A model generated the notes under the pieces. That model was not told the origin of the DNA and ran no database searches. It saw nothing but the letters and a program-made list of their open reading frames with translations. This document shows, piece by piece, positions 1 to 7,113 of a DNA stretch of 13,810 bases (position 1 is the stretch's first letter; each line of letters starts with the position of its first letter). The DNA comes from Candidatus Omnitrophota bacterium (GTDB lineage Bacteria; Omnitrophota; Gorgyraeia; Gorgyraeales; Gorgyraeaceae). Location: the NCBI GenBank assembly GCA_018817035.1, contig JAHIUV010000171.1, positions 1 through 13,810 on the forward strand, written 5' to 3'. Made by a program: the position numbers and the translations under genes.

Positions 1-24
1 CTTACTGTCCATACAATGCGGGTA

Positions 25-3000
25 TCAATCAACGCTGCTCTTTAATTCATACCACCTGCCGGGGCCAAGAGGGCCGCTGGCTGTTAAAAATCCCCCATCC
101 AGCATTTGTTTCAAATCCCTGGCTGCCGTAGGTATGGATATACTAAAGGCCTGCGCGTATTCTTTGCGCGTGATCTTCTTTGACCCTTTTAAATGTTCGA
201 TCAACTGCTGTTGACGTTTGTTTAATTTCGATAAAGGGGATTTGGGCATTTGTTGTTGTGGCACCGGCTGAATTCGCGGCAATATCTGAGGCGCCGGGAG
301 AACAACTGGCGGATCAGGTTCAGGGGCAGGCAGTAGAGGTTCCGGCTTAGGTTTGGGCGGTTCAATATCCTGCTTTAAGATCATAGGCTTTATCTTTGCC
401 TCAGGCATAGGCAATAATATAACAGGTTTTTTCTTTTCAGGTTGCTTGACCTGGGTCCTAAAAGCCGTCGGTTCCTTTATAGGGGCAGGTTTTAGTTTCG
501 CGCCCGCGCGTCCTGTCAGAAACTCTGTAACAATAACATAAATACACGGTATTACAAAAAGTGTCAGGACTGTAGAAACAGCTAATCCACCCATAACAGT
601 TATAGCCATCGGACTCTGTAATTCAGACCCTTCAGACATGCCCAATGCCAGGGGAGCGAGGCCTAATACTGTAGTCATCGTCGTCATAAATATAGGACGA
701 AGCCTTGTCTTGCTTGACTCTACTACGGCCTCGATCAATTCGACTCCTTTTTCGCGCAATCTATTTATGCTATCTATAAGGATAATCCCGTTATTTACAA
801 CGATACCTCCTAATATTATAACGCCGAGTATAACGACGACGCTTATAGGCGTCTTGGTCAGATAGAGAGCCGCGAGCACACCCATAAGAGACAAAGGCAC
901 TGTGAACATAATAATAAAAGGCTGCCACAGCGATTCAAACTGCGCTGCCATTATCATATATACAAGAAGTATTGATAATAATAGCGCGAATTTAAGGGAA
1001 TCGAAAGATTCGCTCATCTGTTGGCTTTCTCCTGACAATGTTATAGAAATATCTTTTTCAGAATCCTTTAGCCCCCTATTGCCGAAACCGACCTTTTCAG
1101 CCTCTATCTTTTTTATCAACGTCCCTATATCAGATATTACTTTATCCAATGCCCTGTCTGATATATTTGCCGTTACAAAAACTGCCCTCTGCTGGTCAAC
1201 CCTTTTTATCTCGGTCGGGCCTACTCCCTGTGTTATATAAGCGACCTCTGAGAGCGGCACCTCTATATCAAGAGGCGAATGGATAAGTATATTCCTTAGG
1301 CTTGAAAGCCTCGAACGCGCCTCTTTTCTCAATCTCACTCTCACATCTATCTCCCTGCCATCCTCTTTAAATTTAGTGGCTACGACACCTTTTATCCCGG
1401 TATGCGCTGCCTGAGAGATAACACTCGCCGAAAGGTTATAGAGCGCGGCCCTGTCCTTTATTATGTTTACTTTTGTTTCAGGGGAAGGCTGCGTAAGGCT
1501 TGTACGGATACCATAAATGCCTTCTATATTTTCCAGTCCCTTTTTAACATACTTAGAAACTTCTTCTATCTTTTCAAGGGCTTTTCCTTTTATTTCAATT
1601 ACTATCGGCGCGGACCCCTGAAGCGCGCTCTTAAAAATACTTTCCTGCAAAACATATTCGATCGCTACTCCCTCAAGATTAATTTTATCCAGCCTGCCCT
1701 TAAGGCCTTCTATTATCTTGGAGGTAGGGACTTGCCTGCCGCTTTTCTTCAGCGCCACTATGATCTGGGCTTGGTGAGAACCCATTGTCTCAAGCCCCTG
1801 CGCATAGTCTTTTTTCTTGCTCGAGCCTATACTTACAGAGATGCCCTCGATTTCTTTCGTGTCAAAAAGTGCCCGCTCTATCTTTTTCGAGATGCCGTCA
1901 GTAATATCCAGTTTGGTACCGCTGGGCATATTGATCTTCATTATGAATTCACGCTGATCGACTTTTGGCATAAACTCCTTATCCACCACCAAAAACAGTC
2001 CCATGCTCAGGATAAATATAATAAGTATCGAGATCAAAAATATCCATTTATGCCTCAAGACCTTCGGCAGGGCCCGCGCGTAAAAAGATTTAATATTAAA
2101 CGCGCTCGCGTCTTTCTTGTCTTTATTATTATGCGCGGCGGGATTTAGTGGGGCAGATATTTGACCTGTCCTTATTGCCGCGAGCCGCGGTATCAAGGAA
2201 AGCGCCACTACGAGAGAAGCTAGAAGCGAGAACGTTACGGTAAAAGCCAGTTCTTTGAACAACTGGCCGGCTACCCCTACCACGAATATCATAGGCAAAA
2301 ACACGGCTACAGTCGTTAACGTGGATGAAAAAATGGCCGCGGCTACTTCATTGGCTCCTGATTTTGCCGCCTCTTTTATGTCTTTTTTCTCATGGAACTT
2401 GTTGTAGATATTTTCTATAACGACTATCGCGTTATCCACCAGCATACCTATTCCCAGGGCCAGCCCTCCCAGGGAAAGCATGTTAAGGGTGATGCCGTTA
2501 AAATACATAAGGCTAAACGCCACCATAATAGATATGGGCATGGAAAAAGCAACTATGAGCGAAGCCTTTATATTCCTCAGGAAGACAAAAAGAACCAAAA
2601 AAGCGAGTAAGCCTCCCTGAATAGCCGCGGTCATAACTCCCCGGATCGATTTTTTTATGAATATGGACTGGTCATATATCACATTAACATCCATTCCTGA
2701 AGGCAGGTCTTTTTTTATCTCCCCCAGCCTGGCGCGCACCTTCTGGGCAATACGCATGGTATTGGAACCTGCCTGTTTCTGGATAGATATGGATATATTC
2801 TCATTACCGTTATAACGGGAAATGCTGGTCTTTTCCTGGAAAGTATCTTTTATCTCCGCTATGTCCTTTAAATATATAAGTCGGGATTCTTTTGCATAAG
2901 ATCCTTTTTGGCCCTGTTTAACGTCCGGCATAGGCTGTTGCTTTTCCCGGTCATCCTTGCCTACTATAGTCTCTTTTATCTCGGAAAGTACCTTAAATTC

Positions 3001-3693
3001 TCCCATCGTCCTTATAAGATATTCATAAAAATGCTCTTCTATCGTTCCCGCGGGATAATTTAAATTTGAGGATTTCAGCCCATCGACTATCTTTGTTATG
3101 GAAACATGCGACGCGTAAAGCCTGCCCTCATCGACCGATACCAGTATTTCCCTTTCGAGTCCGCCGCTTATATTGCACGAGGCTACGCCTTCGACTTTTT
3201 CCAGTTCATCTTTTATGAATTTTCTTGAAAGCCTCAAAAGCTCAGCTGAAGATTTATTGCCGGTAATGCTTAATGTCATTACAGGCAATTCAAACGGATT
3301 AAATTTCATTACTATAGGATCCGCTGACCCCAGAGGCAGTCTTTCTTTGATAAGGTCTATTTTTTCCCGGACTCCGAGCGACGCGAAATCCATGTTAGCG
3401 CCCCAGTCAAATTCAGCGGTAACTATTGAAATGCCTTCTTTTGAAATAGAACTTATGCGTTTGAGTTTACTTACTGTGCCGACAGCCTCTTCAACTATCT
3501 TAGTGATCAGGGTCTCTACTTCTTCAGGCGCGGCATTTTCATAAGAGGTAACTATGGTAAGTTGCGGGTAAGTAATAGAAGGGAAAAGTTCCCTGGGAAG
3601 CCTCGTAAGGGATATAAGGCCCAGCATCAACACCCCCAGGAAAAACATGGAGGTTGTAACAGGTCTGTTTACTGAAAAATCCGGTAATTTCAT
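25..3693 (-). CDS. RND-family (HAE1/AcrB-like) inner-membrane efflux transporter with C-terminal winged-helix domain
   Basis: This is the proton-driven pump subunit of a tripartite exporter. Seen in sequence: the N-terminus MKLPDFSVNRPV leads into TM1 (about 12-30). A first periplasmic porter region follows, then TM2-6 (about 355-502), TM7 (548-570), a second porter region, and TM8-12 (900-1056). The TM4 signature LVDNAIVVIEN (418-428) and TM10 VVNNGIILID (965-974) are typical of the family. By eye, AcrB D407 corresponds to D420, D408 to N421, K940 to N967, R971 to R997 and T978 to T1004. The family is usually about 1,040 residues, but this protein has 1,222. Residues 1061-1150 are a linker with 24 prolines, and 1153-1222 resemble a winged helix. 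The start ATG has only a weak GTGAAG upstream. The gene follows the adaptor gene by 66 nt and is probably co-transcribed with it. The substrate cannot be told from sequence. Confidence 0.96.
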   Translation of the reverse strand: MKLPDFSVNRPVTTSMFFLGVLMLGLISLTRLPRELFPSITYPQLTIVTSYENAAPEEVETLITKIVEEAVGTVSKLKRISSISKEGISIVTAEFDWGANMDFASLGVREKIDLIKERLPLGSADPIVMKFNPFELPVMTLSITGNKSSAELLRLSRKFIKDELEKVEGVASCNISGGLEREILVSVDEGRLYASHVSITKIVDGLKSSNLNYPAGTIEEHFYEYLIRTMGEFKVLSEIKETIVGKDDREKQQPMPDVKQGQKGSYAKESRLIYLKDIAEIKDTFQEKTSISRYNGNENISISIQKQAGSNTMRIAQKVRARLGEIKKDLPSGMDVNVIYDQSIFIKKSIRGVMTAAIQGGLLAFLVLFVFLRNIKASLIVAFSMPISIMVAFSLMYFNGITLNMLSLGGLALGIGMLVDNAIVVIENIYNKFHEKKDIKEAAKSGANEVAAAIFSSTLTTVAVFLPMIFVVGVAGQLFKELAFTVTFSLLASLVVALSLIPRLAAIRTGQISAPLNPAAHNNKDKKDASAFNIKSFYARALPKVLRHKWIFLISILIIFILSMGLFLVVDKEFMPKVDQREFIMKINMPSGTKLDITDGISKKIERALFDTKEIEGISVSIGSSKKKDYAQGLETMGSHQAQIIVALKKSGRQVPTSKIIEGLKGRLDKINLEGVAIEYVLQESIFKSALQGSAPIVIEIKGKALEKIEEVSKYVKKGLENIEGIYGIRTSLTQPSPETKVNIIKDRAALYNLSASVISQAAHTGIKGVVATKFKEDGREIDVRVRLRKEARSRLSSLRNILIHSPLDIEVPLSEVAYITQGVGPTEIKRVDQQRAVFVTANISDRALDKVISDIGTLIKKIEAEKVGFGNRGLKDSEKDISITLSGESQQMSESFDSLKFALLLSILLVYMIMAAQFESLWQPFIIMFTVPLSLMGVLAALYLTKTPISVVVILGVIILGGIVVNNGIILIDSINRLREKGVELIEAVVESSKTRLRPIFMTTMTTVLGLAPLALGMSEGSELQSPMAITVMGGLAVSTVLTLFVIPCIYVIVTEFLTGRAGAKLKPAPIKEPTAFRTQVKQPEKKKPVILLPMPEAKIKPMILKQDIEPPKPKPEPLLPAPEPDPPVVLPAPQILPRIQPVPQQQMPKSPLSKLNKRQQQLIEHLKGSKKITRKEYAQAFSISIPTAARDLKQMLDGGFLTASGPLGPGRWYELKSSVD
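28..237 (-). other. Winged-helix DNA-binding-like domain at the C-terminus of the RND transporter
   Basis: Residues 1153-1222 of the transporter look like a complete winged helix of the kind found at the C-terminus of many Fic-family proteins and in DeoR-like regulators. Helix 1 is RQQQLIEHLKG (1160-1170), helix 2 is ITRKEYAQAF (1174-1183), and the putative recognition helix is SIPTAARDLKQMLDGG (1186-1201). A wing ends in GPGRWYEL (1210-1217). The frame is continuous from the transporter through the proline-rich linker (positions 238-510), with no stop or frameshift. RND C-termini face the cytoplasm, so DNA contact is topologically possible. That it binds DNA is inferred. Confidence 0.75.
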
Positions 3694-3716
3694 TCTTCAC
3701 GTAGGTCACTGCTCTT

Positions 3717-3753
3717 TAACTTCACAACAGTGCAATGCACTGTTGTGAAGTTA
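3717..3753. repeat. Near-perfect 37-nt palindrome between the adaptor and RND genes
   Basis: The 18-nt arms (3717-3734 and 3736-3753) are exact inverted complements around a single central A. The left arm begins TAACTTCACAACAGTG. No U-tract follows on either strand, so it is not a standard intrinsic terminator. A shorter, diverged copy lies at 7056-7095, which points to a dispersed palindromic repeat. In mRNA it would form a very stable hairpin between the two coding regions and could stabilise or attenuate the message. Confidence 0.8.
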
Positions 3754-3759
3754 GGGCTT

Positions 3760-4962
3760 TTATTCGGATGCTGGTTCCTGTATTTCTACTATATTTACAG
3801 GCATGCCGTCCTTAAGCTCTTGCGGCGTATCTACTACTACTATATCTCCTTCACTCAGGCCTGAGGCAATGACTGTGTAATCAGTAGTCACATACGCGAC
3901 ATCAACAGTCCTTGAGAGAGCTTCGTTATTTTCGTTTACCACAAATAATTGGTAGCCTTGATCTGTCTTATTTAAACTTACACTGGGAACGACTATAGCA
4001 TTGCTAAACTCAGCTACGGTAATCATGGCCCTCGCGAACATGCCCGGAAGCAGCATCGCGTCTTCATTTTTTATTCTCACTCTTACCGTAAGGGTCCTGG
4101 ATTTTCCCTCTATCAGGGGAAACACATTGTCCGTTATGCCATTAAAAGTCATTCCGGGATACGCGTCTACTGTAACCGTCACAGGCTGACCGAGCGCGAT
4201 CTTGTCTATGTCCTTCTCTACTATTCCCAGGTCTACAAAAACCTCCATTATGTCGTATAAAGTAGCCATTTTATCGTTAGGCGTCACAAATTCTCCGACT
4301 TCCGAGTCCCTTGAACCAAGGACACCATCGCGCGGCGCTAAAAGATTTGTCTTTCCTAGTTCAGCGTTAGCTGATTCAAGTTCTACTTTGGCTGACTCTA
4401 CCTGAAGCCCGGCGCTTTTAGCCTCCAGTTGCACTTCCTCCAATTTAACCTTGATAATACCGCCTATTTTATAAAGACTTTCATGGATCTCTAATTTTTT
4501 AAGCGCCGCGAGCTCCTGGGTCTTCGCTGAATCCAGTTTACTTTGGGCATAATCGACTTTTAGCTGAGCGTCTTTTTTATCAAGCACCGCTATAAGGTCT
4601 TTTTTATAAATAACGTCCCCTTCCCTGAAATTTATTTCCTGTATAATGCCATTTATCTCGAACTTTAAAGTTATTTCCAAGGAGCCTTTTACCAGGCCCA
4701 TAACAGGAAGATCATCCCTGAAATCCTGGGCAGCTACCCTGTAACACCTTACTGACACAGCCTGGTTCGCGGAACTCAAACCATCGGGCATTGCCTGTCC
4801 GGGCTCTGCCGTAGCAGCCTGTTCCTTGTTTCCCGAAAGCATGTCAGGCAAACCGATATTTTTATCCGGAGATTTTTTTAACAGTGTAAGCCCCCAGATA
4901 ACCGCGAAACCAATAACCCACAAAAGTATAAACCCTATCAATAATCTTTTAGATTTCTTCAA
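3760..4962 (-). CDS. Periplasmic adaptor (membrane fusion protein) of the RND efflux system, HlyD/AcrA family
   Basis: This protein links the inner-membrane RND pump to the outer-membrane channel. Seen: an N-terminal membrane anchor (7-28) with no lipobox Cys, so it is anchored by a helix rather than by lipid. The first lipoyl half-motif is at about 103-131 (FEINGIIQEINFREGDVI). An alpha-hairpin coiled coil rich in Ala, Leu, Glu and Lys spans about 132-205. The second lipoyl half is at 206-238 (LLAPRDGVLGSRDSEVGEFV), followed by a beta-barrel domain (240-316) and a membrane-proximal domain (322-393). The length of 400 residues is normal. The start is TTG at 4962-4960, supported by AAGGGG eight bases upstream and by the lysine-rich n-region that follows. 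No ATG lies in frame before the anchor helix. It sits between the TolC-like and RND genes, the usual arrangement for such operons. Confidence 0.94.
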   Translation of the reverse strand: MKKSKRLLIGFILLWVIGFAVIWGLTLLKKSPDKNIGLPDMLSGNKEQAATAEPGQAMPDGLSSANQAVSVRCYRVAAQDFRDDLPVMGLVKGSLEITLKFEINGIIQEINFREGDVIYKKDLIAVLDKKDAQLKVDYAQSKLDSAKTQELAALKKLEIHESLYKIGGIIKVKLEEVQLEAKSAGLQVESAKVELESANAELGKTNLLAPRDGVLGSRDSEVGEFVTPNDKMATLYDIMEVFVDLGIVEKDIDKIALGQPVTVTVDAYPGMTFNGITDNVFPLIEGKSRTLTVRVRIKNEDAMLLPGMFARAMITVAEFSNAIVVPSVSLNKTDQGYQLFVVNENNEALSRTVDVAYVTTDYTVIASGLSEGDIVVVDTPQELKDGMPVNIVEIQEPASE

Positions 4963-5028
4963 TTTTTATTCCCCTTTAATAGTGCAAAGTAGTTTACTCA
5001 GTTTTGCGTAGCTAAGGTTTTATTACTG

Positions 5029-5130
5029 TTCTCGACAAGCTCGAACAATATTTTTAAGACAAAGTCCTGAGCTTGTCGAAGGACAATATTCTTCGAGCGG
5101 AGTCCCGAAATATCGGGACGAAGTCGAGAA
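5029..5130. repeat. Dispersed nested-hairpin repeat, copy 1 (TTCTCGAC...GTCGAGAA termini)
   Basis: This compound element fills most of the 190-nt gap between the TolC-like and adaptor genes. Its ends are TTCTCGAC (5029-5036) and GTCGAGAA (5123-5130). Inside are GACAAGCTC/GAGCTTGTC (5035-5043 with 5069-5077) and a hairpin GTCCCGA/TCGGGAC (5102-5108 with 5113-5119). It also holds the core TCCTGAGCTTGTCGAAGGA (5065-5083), which resembles a dispersed repeat seen in many bacterial genomes. Related copies are at 11037-11089 and 12466-12539. All copies lie between genes. Confidence 0.8.
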
Positions 5131-5152
5131 GATATAAAGTCAGCATGTTTTA

Positions 5153-6976
5153 TTACAATATCTCCCCTTTAGCCAGCCTGAAGCTGCCGTCGTCAATGAA
5201 TAAACTATATCCCGTGGCTTTGTTTAATTTAGCCAGAGATTGGTATAAACTACCCATTGCCTCTATATAATACGATCTCTCGTCAGCCAGATTAATATGC
5301 GCCTGCATGAGTTCTGACAGCGCTATTTCGTTTAACTCCGCCCGCGCCTTGGCGATCTTCAGCTCTTCCCGCCTCTGCGCTATTTTGTTAAGATTGGACC
5401 TTGTCTGGATGATCCCTTTTTTGTAATTCAGGTATGTTTCTTTGACCTCTTTTAAAATAGCCATCCTGACCTGCTCAAGTTCATCGGCGGCTTTTTTAAA
5501 CGCTATCGAAGCTGATTTTTTCTCGGAAAAACTTTGCAGATTATCTAAAAAAGATAACTCAAATGCTCTGCTGACTGACCCCGTCCTTGAGGTCTGGCCG
5601 TGTTTTTCGCTGGTCTCATCTTTTGTATAAGAAGTGGCAAGTGTATTTCCTCCGAGCGGCTTAGATACCTTAAACCCAAGATACCAGTCATTATCCATAT
5701 TTAAACTTTCTGATTCGTAAGCTCCTCCGGACTTGCCATACGTCCCGGTCAAATCCACTTTTAATTGATCCTTGGTCTCAGCTATCTTTTTCTCGTACTC
5801 ATTAAACTCCAGCATATGTTCTTTTGATCTCAAGTCAGGCCTGTTTCGCAAGGCAAGCTCAACGCATTCATCAAGCCTTACATCCACATCTATCGGACGC
5901 AATGCCTCTATGGATTCCAGATCTGTGTCAATGCCGAGTATGCCATCTATATTTTCTATATTCATTGATTGCTCAAGGGTGATCTTAGCCAGGAGAAGAT
6001 CATTTTCGCTGGAGACCAACTGATAATCTATCTGTTTTATTTGCGACTCTACCTGTAAAAATTCAGCGCGGGTGCTTAGTTCGATATCATATCTCTTTTT
6101 AGCTATATCAAATATTTTTTCCGCGTCTTCCAGCAGGGACTTCTGTAATTTTATACTGGCCTTAGCGGACAGATATGAATAGAACGCTGTTTCCACTTCA
6201 GATCTCAGGTCTTGCCTGACCTTATCATAGTTTTCCCTTGACGCCTTCATATTGCTGACAGCCTGGTCAACCGCATACTTAAGCCTCCATCCGTAATACA
6301 ATGGGTATTCAAATTTGACCTTATACTCCTTGTCCGTAAAATCTTCCGCTACCCCTGTAGTCTTTCCTATAGTCTCCATATAATTCAAGCTTGCTGCCGG
6401 ATAAAGCGCCCTTCTTGCCTCTCTTATCTTTAACCTCGAAAGTTCTATTTCATCCTGAGCAATTTTTACGGCCATATCATTTTCCAACGCGACATCAACC
6501 GCGTCTTCCATGTTCATGGTCAAATCTATCATGGTCTGGTCTTTTTCCTTTGGTTCTGATACACGGCTCATAAGACGAGGGCCTTTATATTCTTTTATAT
6601 CAAATATTATAGGGATATCTATCCAGCGTTCTGCATTTCCTAATTCTTCAGGAAAAGGCTGGTATTTGTCATACATCCAAACTGCTTTAAGACATATGTT
6701 ATCTAGCTCAATATTACTAGACGATTCAGAAATATACGCGTCTTTTAGTTCACCCCATGGAGATAGAAGCATTTTTAATTTCAATTCCCCTGTGGAGTCA
6801 TCAAGCGCTGATTGATCAGGATCCCCGATGGAATTACTGATATCTTTTGACAAACCAATGATATAGTTTGAGATTGCTTCTGTACTAGGAATATATGAGA
6901 ATGATATGGTAGGATTAGCTACTATAAATAAAAGAGTTACAAAAAAATAAATCCCTATGATACGCTTGATACGCAT
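5153..6976 (-). CDS. TolC-like outer-membrane efflux protein with N-terminal TonB-C-like domain
   Basis: This is the predicted outer-membrane exit duct of the tripartite pump. Seen: a signal peptide (1 to about 27), then a region at 33-126 with the TonB C-terminal pattern. That region has GELKLKML..PWGELKDA, then SSNIELDNICLKAVW, then PFPEEL and IDIPIIF. Two outer-membrane efflux protein repeats follow at about 152-340 and 365-590. Each has long heptad-like helices, and both end near NPs and small residues typical of TolC (for example ALRNRPDLRSKEHMLE at 375-390). The total of 607 residues is about 130 more than a plain TolC homolog, and the TonB-C-like segment accounts for the excess. The start ATG has AAGGAGA a few bases upstream and lies just downstream of a strong promoter. 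It heads a likely three-gene operon with the adaptor and RND genes. The signal peptide could alternatively act as an uncleaved anchor. Confidence 0.9.
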   Translation of the reverse strand: MRIKRIIGIYFFVTLLFIVANPTISFSYIPSTEAISNYIIGLSKDISNSIGDPDQSALDDSTGELKLKMLLSPWGELKDAYISESSSNIELDNICLKAVWMYDKYQPFPEELGNAERWIDIPIIFDIKEYKGPRLMSRVSEPKEKDQTMIDLTMNMEDAVDVALENDMAVKIAQDEIELSRLKIREARRALYPAASLNYMETIGKTTGVAEDFTDKEYKVKFEYPLYYGWRLKYAVDQAVSNMKASRENYDKVRQDLRSEVETAFYSYLSAKASIKLQKSLLEDAEKIFDIAKKRYDIELSTRAEFLQVESQIKQIDYQLVSSENDLLLAKITLEQSMNIENIDGILGIDTDLESIEALRPIDVDVRLDECVELALRNRPDLRSKEHMLEFNEYEKKIAETKDQLKVDLTGTYGKSGGAYESESLNMDNDWYLGFKVSKPLGGNTLATSYTKDETSEKHGQTSRTGSVSRAFELSFLDNLQSFSEKKSASIAFKKAADELEQVRMAILKEVKETYLNYKKGIIQTRSNLNKIAQRREELKIAKARAELNEIALSELMQAHINLADERSYYIEAMGSLYQSLAKLNKATGYSLFIDDGSFRLAKGEIL

Positions 6977-6997
6977 ACTTTCTCCTTGTAATGGAGA

Positions 6998-7026
6998 AGT
7001 ATATCATATTGATACTGTTTTGTCAA
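6998..7026 (-). promoter_or_regulatory. Sigma-70-type promoter for the TolC-like/adaptor/RND operon
   Basis: On the minus strand the -35 box is TTGACA (7026-7021), a perfect match to consensus. The spacer is exactly 17 nt, and the -10 box is TATACT (7003-6998). A transcript starting near 6990 would have a leader of about 15 nt carrying the AAGGAGA ribosome site at about 6981-6987 before the ATG at 6976. The spacer holds an inverted repeat, so a repressor bound there would block polymerase. Confidence 0.8.
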
Positions 7027-7055
7027 TAGTGATATGGTGATACGGTTATACTGTT

Positions 7056-7095
7056 CCGTAACTTCACAAAACTGCAATGCACTGTGAAGTTACGG
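7056..7095. repeat. Imperfect 40-nt palindrome related to the one at 3717-3753
   Basis: The exact 13-nt arms CCGTAACTTCACA (7056-7068) and TGTGAAGTTACGG (7083-7095) flank a 14-nt middle that holds TGCAATGCA. The outer TAACTTCACA and the central TGCAATGCAC are shared with the 3717-3753 palindrome; the parts between differ by small changes. It lies between the ROK stop codon and the downstream promoter. No U-tract follows on the minus strand, so termination of the upstream transcript here is possible but not shown. Confidence 0.75.
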
Positions 7096-7113
7096 CAATA
7101 GGAGTGATACGGT

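Larger units (their letters stand above)
6958..7110. promoter_or_regulatory. Cluster of five TGATAC (GTATCA) hexamers around the efflux-operon promoter
   Basis: Exact TGATAC occurs at 6958-6963, 6967-6972, 7010-7015, 7038-7043 and 7105-7110. A near match, TGATAT, is at 7030-7035. The 13-nt inverted repeat TATCATATTGATA (7002-7014) lies between the -10 and -35 boxes. The 11-mer GTGATACGGTT is repeated exactly at 7037-7047 and 7104-7114. The layout suggests operator sites. The two leftmost copies also encode codons 1-7 of the channel protein, so they may be coincidental. The regulator is unknown. Confidence 0.5.

Noticed and set aside
1402..2148. A 248-codon open frame on the plus strand inside the RND gene.
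   Set aside because: It is fully antisense to a well-conserved transporter region, its translation has no recognisable domain, and no ribosome site was seen. It is a shadow frame.
3717..3753. Rho-independent terminator between the adaptor and RND genes.
   Set aside because: No U-tract follows the stem on the minus strand, and the gene order implies read-through. The related copy at 7056-7095 points to a repeat.
5029..5130. CRISPR-like or tandem array in the channel/adaptor gap.
   Set aside because: The units are inverted and nested, not regularly spaced direct repeats, and no cas genes are present.
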